DNA of 64,000 nucleotides, taken from the NCBI RefSeq assembly GCF_947623445.1, contig NC_135246.1:11639856-11703855 (forward strand), written 5' to 3'. Made by a program: the position numbers and the translations under genes. The notes under the pieces were generated by a model. That model ran no database searches, was not told the DNA's origin, and saw only the letters and a program-made list of their open reading frames with translations. This document shows positions 61,349 through 64,000 of the stretch, in pieces; the first letter of the stretch is position 1, and each line of letters starts with the position of its first letter. Source of the DNA: Clavelina lepadiformis. Lineage: Eukaryota; Chordata; Ascidiacea; Aplousobranchia; Clavelinidae.

Positions 61349-64000
61349 TTAATCATATTTTAGGCGATCTAAAACCTTTGCAATGTCGAGATGTTCCAAG
61401 TTAATTGGTTTGTGCTGTAAGAAAAAATATAAAAAGATTTACCACCTCAAAACTAGATGACCAGAAAAAAGAATACCCACCTTTGATTTACTTTTACGTG
61501 ATTTTTTATGCCGTTTCTCCTTAAACAACTCAGTCTTGTCTGTTACTTTAACAGAAGTACCGGTAGGTGAAGCCACATTCTGTATAAAAGTTATGGTCGA
61601 TCATATCATATGTTGCATTAAAAGACACAGTTTAGCAAATATTGTTTAAAATTATCTTACATACTAAACACAGCAGGTAAATACATCGTACCTCTAATTT
61701 ATTATGACTTGAATTGCGATGATATTCACTCTTCCTATGTTGATCTGGACTTAATTTGATGGATTTTTCACGAAAGTCAGTTGGTTCAAAAACCGATTTT
61801 TTATATTCTGCCAATGAAGCATCATGAGTGATTTCTGTAGCAGGCATGGCGTCTCCACTTTGAGATAATTCAACCAAAGACTCTGCTACCAGCGTTAATG
61901 TGTTAGGACTGTCTTTGTACACAAGTACTGGAGATGGACTCTTTAAATGAAGAGGCGAACCACCTAGTTCTGATTCAGGTATTGGTATTCTAGTTAAGCT
62001 AATGCGACGTTTTTCTTGATTTTCATGTTTCTTTGAAGAAGATTTTGACTTGGTGCCATTCTTTTTATCAGATTTGTCTTTTTTGATTTTCTTTTTGTGC
62101 TTACGTTTCTTTTTTTTGGGAGTGTCATTGACACTTTCAAACTCCGTTGTATCATTTGTGGTGGTATGGTTTAATTTAGTTTTTGTGTAGTCAGATGAAG
62201 CAGTCTCTTCTGTTGACAATGTTTGCGTTGTATCTTGTTTGGGCCTAGGTTTTACAAATTCATCTTGCGTTGATGGAGATGACAACATTGTCATATTATT
62301 TGGTGATTTGAACTTCACAGATTCTGTTGTTGCCGGAGAAAATTTTACATCACTTAATTCTTCATTATCTTTTGTTGATCGTTTCAGTTTCTTACTTTTT
62401 TGTTTGTTTGTCTTGCCATGTTTCTTTGATTTTGTATCAGGTTCAATCCCATGGAGTTTGTTTAACATCGCAGTTATATCGCCCTCTGTAAGTTTTTTAA
62501 CTTTATCTGTGTAGGGGGATGTTTCCTCATTGGCTGCTTTTCTCTTTCGACTCACTGGTTGTGGAGAAACAACAGATGAAACTCTTTCCTCGTCAGATGT
62601 TAAGATCTGCAAACTGAATTCCTCCAAACTGTCTTCATGCAGTGCATCTTGCTTGGCACGACCTGGCTTGCCGTTGATGTCATCTTTCTTCTGTGTGAGA
62701 CCTTCAACTTTTATAGCTGTAGTTGAGGTTTTGAATGGTGATGATGCAACTGCATTTGTTGATTGAACAAATGCTTCCAAATTGTCCATACTTGAAATTG
62801 GCAAAGTCTCTTCAGATATGATCTTTGATATCTCAGATACGATATTTTCTGGTGCTTGACTTGTGTAATTCTGTAAGGATGTTATAGGGGTACTGCTGTA
62901 GACTGAGGGCAATGATGGATGGCTTGAAGAAATTCCAACCGGTGATAATGGTGTAGCAGGGCATATTTTAACACTCAGCCGCTGTGGCAGGGAAGTAGTC
63001 AAAAGAGTGTTTTGACAAGATACAACAAATGTGGAAGGTTGCGGTGAATTAATTACATTCATTGCTGGCCTAGCCACTGACAAAGGTACTGTAGCACCAG
63101 ATAACAGGGGGATCCTAAAGCTTAAAGGACAAATAAAAACAATTTTAAATTTAGTGCAGTGCAAATTCTAAACTCAGTGCAAAAAAATGGGCAATTTTGC
63201 TATTTGCTACAATATTAGTGTTGGCATCCACCAAATTTAAGAAAATTGTCAAATACCTTTCTAATTGCGTTGGTTGTGCCTTAACTTGTCTTAATATGCT
63301 ACCTGATTGAAAGAAAACAACAAGATTATATGGAAATGTTGGTTTATAGATAACAAAAAGAAATACATGATCATGATGCTCACCGCCAGCTACTTGTTGC
63401 TCAAACCGAAGAGGTTGTGCACAGAAACTGTGAATACCAGATCCAGATGTACCACTTGTTCCAGGTTTAGGCAATAGTTTCCTGTATCTTGGTTTCCTTA
63501 TTTTTTTTGTAACATTGGGAGTATGAAAGTTAAGGTTTCTGCAAACAGCTTCTGTCCTTTGATCAAAATTCTCATCTGTGGAAAGATCGGTCTTATTTAG
63601 CCATTCCCTTAAAGTCTGGGTAACAACAGGAGTAGTATCAGGTACAGTATGACCAGAATCAATTGCTTCGTTTGATTCAAAAACTGAAAAGAGTCCTGCA
63701 GAAGGAGATATTGTCTTAAATTGTAGCTTTGGTGATGTTGCAGGATCAACCTGTTTCATATCGTCAACAAGCTGGGCAGCATCCACCATCTGTGTTAGTG
63801 AAGTTTCATTGAGCAATGATGTCAGACTATCACCCGTCACAGTTTTATTGCACAAGTCTGTAAATATTTGCGGGTCTACTGACTTTCCATTACTAAGGCC
63901 AGATTCGGAGGCTGTAATTTTACTGGTGGTTTGAATACATGTTGATAAACGATTGTCAGTTGACACAGAGTTACTTGAAGAAGTGCAAGATATAAATGAT
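61349..64000 (-). CDS. NPAT: NPAT-like histone locus coactivator, C-terminal part
   Basis: Exons on the complement: >64000-63384, 63302-63257, 63114-61692, 61579-61481, 61414-61349; the 5' part lies beyond the right edge. About 750 residues are visible: low complexity, Ser/Thr/Pro-rich, with several Ser-Pro sites and two Lys-rich blocks (KKKKRKHKKKIKKDKSDKK; RHKKSRKSKSK). Two points match the NPAT C terminus: SELGGS...NTLTLVAESLVELSQ resembles NPAT ...SENSVNMAAHTLMILSR, and the end IAKVLDRLKYD resembles VDKFLLSLHYDE just after a Lys-rich run. NPAT works in the histone locus body, drives replication-dependent histone genes and is phosphorylated by cyclin E-CDK2. The diagnostic N-terminal LisH domain would lie outside the window, so the name rests on the C terminus only. 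Confidence 0.62.

Noticed and set aside
62239-62766. Plus-strand frames within the NPAT-like large exon
   Set aside because: Antisense shadows of the 1.4-kb minus-strand coding exon.

Overview
This is eukaryotic nuclear DNA, AT-rich and intron-dense. It carries orthologues of animal genes: GABPB, SMYD1, an RGK small GTPase, a clearance-type natriuretic peptide receptor, SLC22 transporters, CCDC174 and NPAT. Introns are short (many 40-400 bp), the genes are compact, and there is one SMYD1-type gene where vertebrates have several SMYD paralogues. This suggests an invertebrate chordate, most likely an ascidian tunicate. That placement is inference, because no species-diagnostic marker is present.

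Layout: (1) 1-2064, minus strand, a FLYWCH/MULE DNA transposon with a long open transposase frame running off the left edge. (2) 5271-9197, plus, GABPB (12 exons). (3) 11047-14083, minus, SMYD1-like methyltransferase (10 exons). (4) 15557-17875, minus, RGK-family GTPase (8 exons). (5) 17.9-25.2 kb, gene-poor, with a tRNA-Ile(UAU)-like sequence, an 880-bp TA-flanked transposon and a hAT-like element. (6) 25276-29328, plus, NPR3-like receptor (11 exons). (7) 29795-33486, minus, and 39296-42927, plus, two divergently arranged SLC22 transporters, with two non-autonomous elements and a 1.75-kb TIR transposon between them. (8) 44.7-47.4 kb, a hAT MITE and a decayed piggyBac. (9) 48310-53127, plus, a third SLC22 transporter. 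(10) 54395-55607, minus, a small multi-exon gene I do not recognise. (11) 58033-61170, plus, CCDC174. (12) 61349-64000+, minus, the C-terminal part of NPAT, cut by the right edge.

Exon models were built by hand, requiring GT/GC donors, AG acceptors, consistent phase and family similarity. They form uninterrupted frames of 385 (GABPB), 462 (SMYD1), 432 (RGK), 579 (NPR3), 577/581/577 (SLC22 A/B/C), 182 (unknown) and 479 (CCDC174) residues. All family names rest on motifs remembered from known proteins; no database search was possible.

The genes do not form one pathway. The only functional cluster is the SLC22 trio. Copies A and B form an inverted pair in which some exons, and one intron, are almost identical while others have diverged strongly, which looks like patchy gene conversion. 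No clearly new biological system was found. The best leads are the SLC22 conversion tracts, the unrecognised 182-residue gene, the apparently open FLYWCH-MULE with its 15-bp terminal repeats, and the CACTGG-ended transposon.
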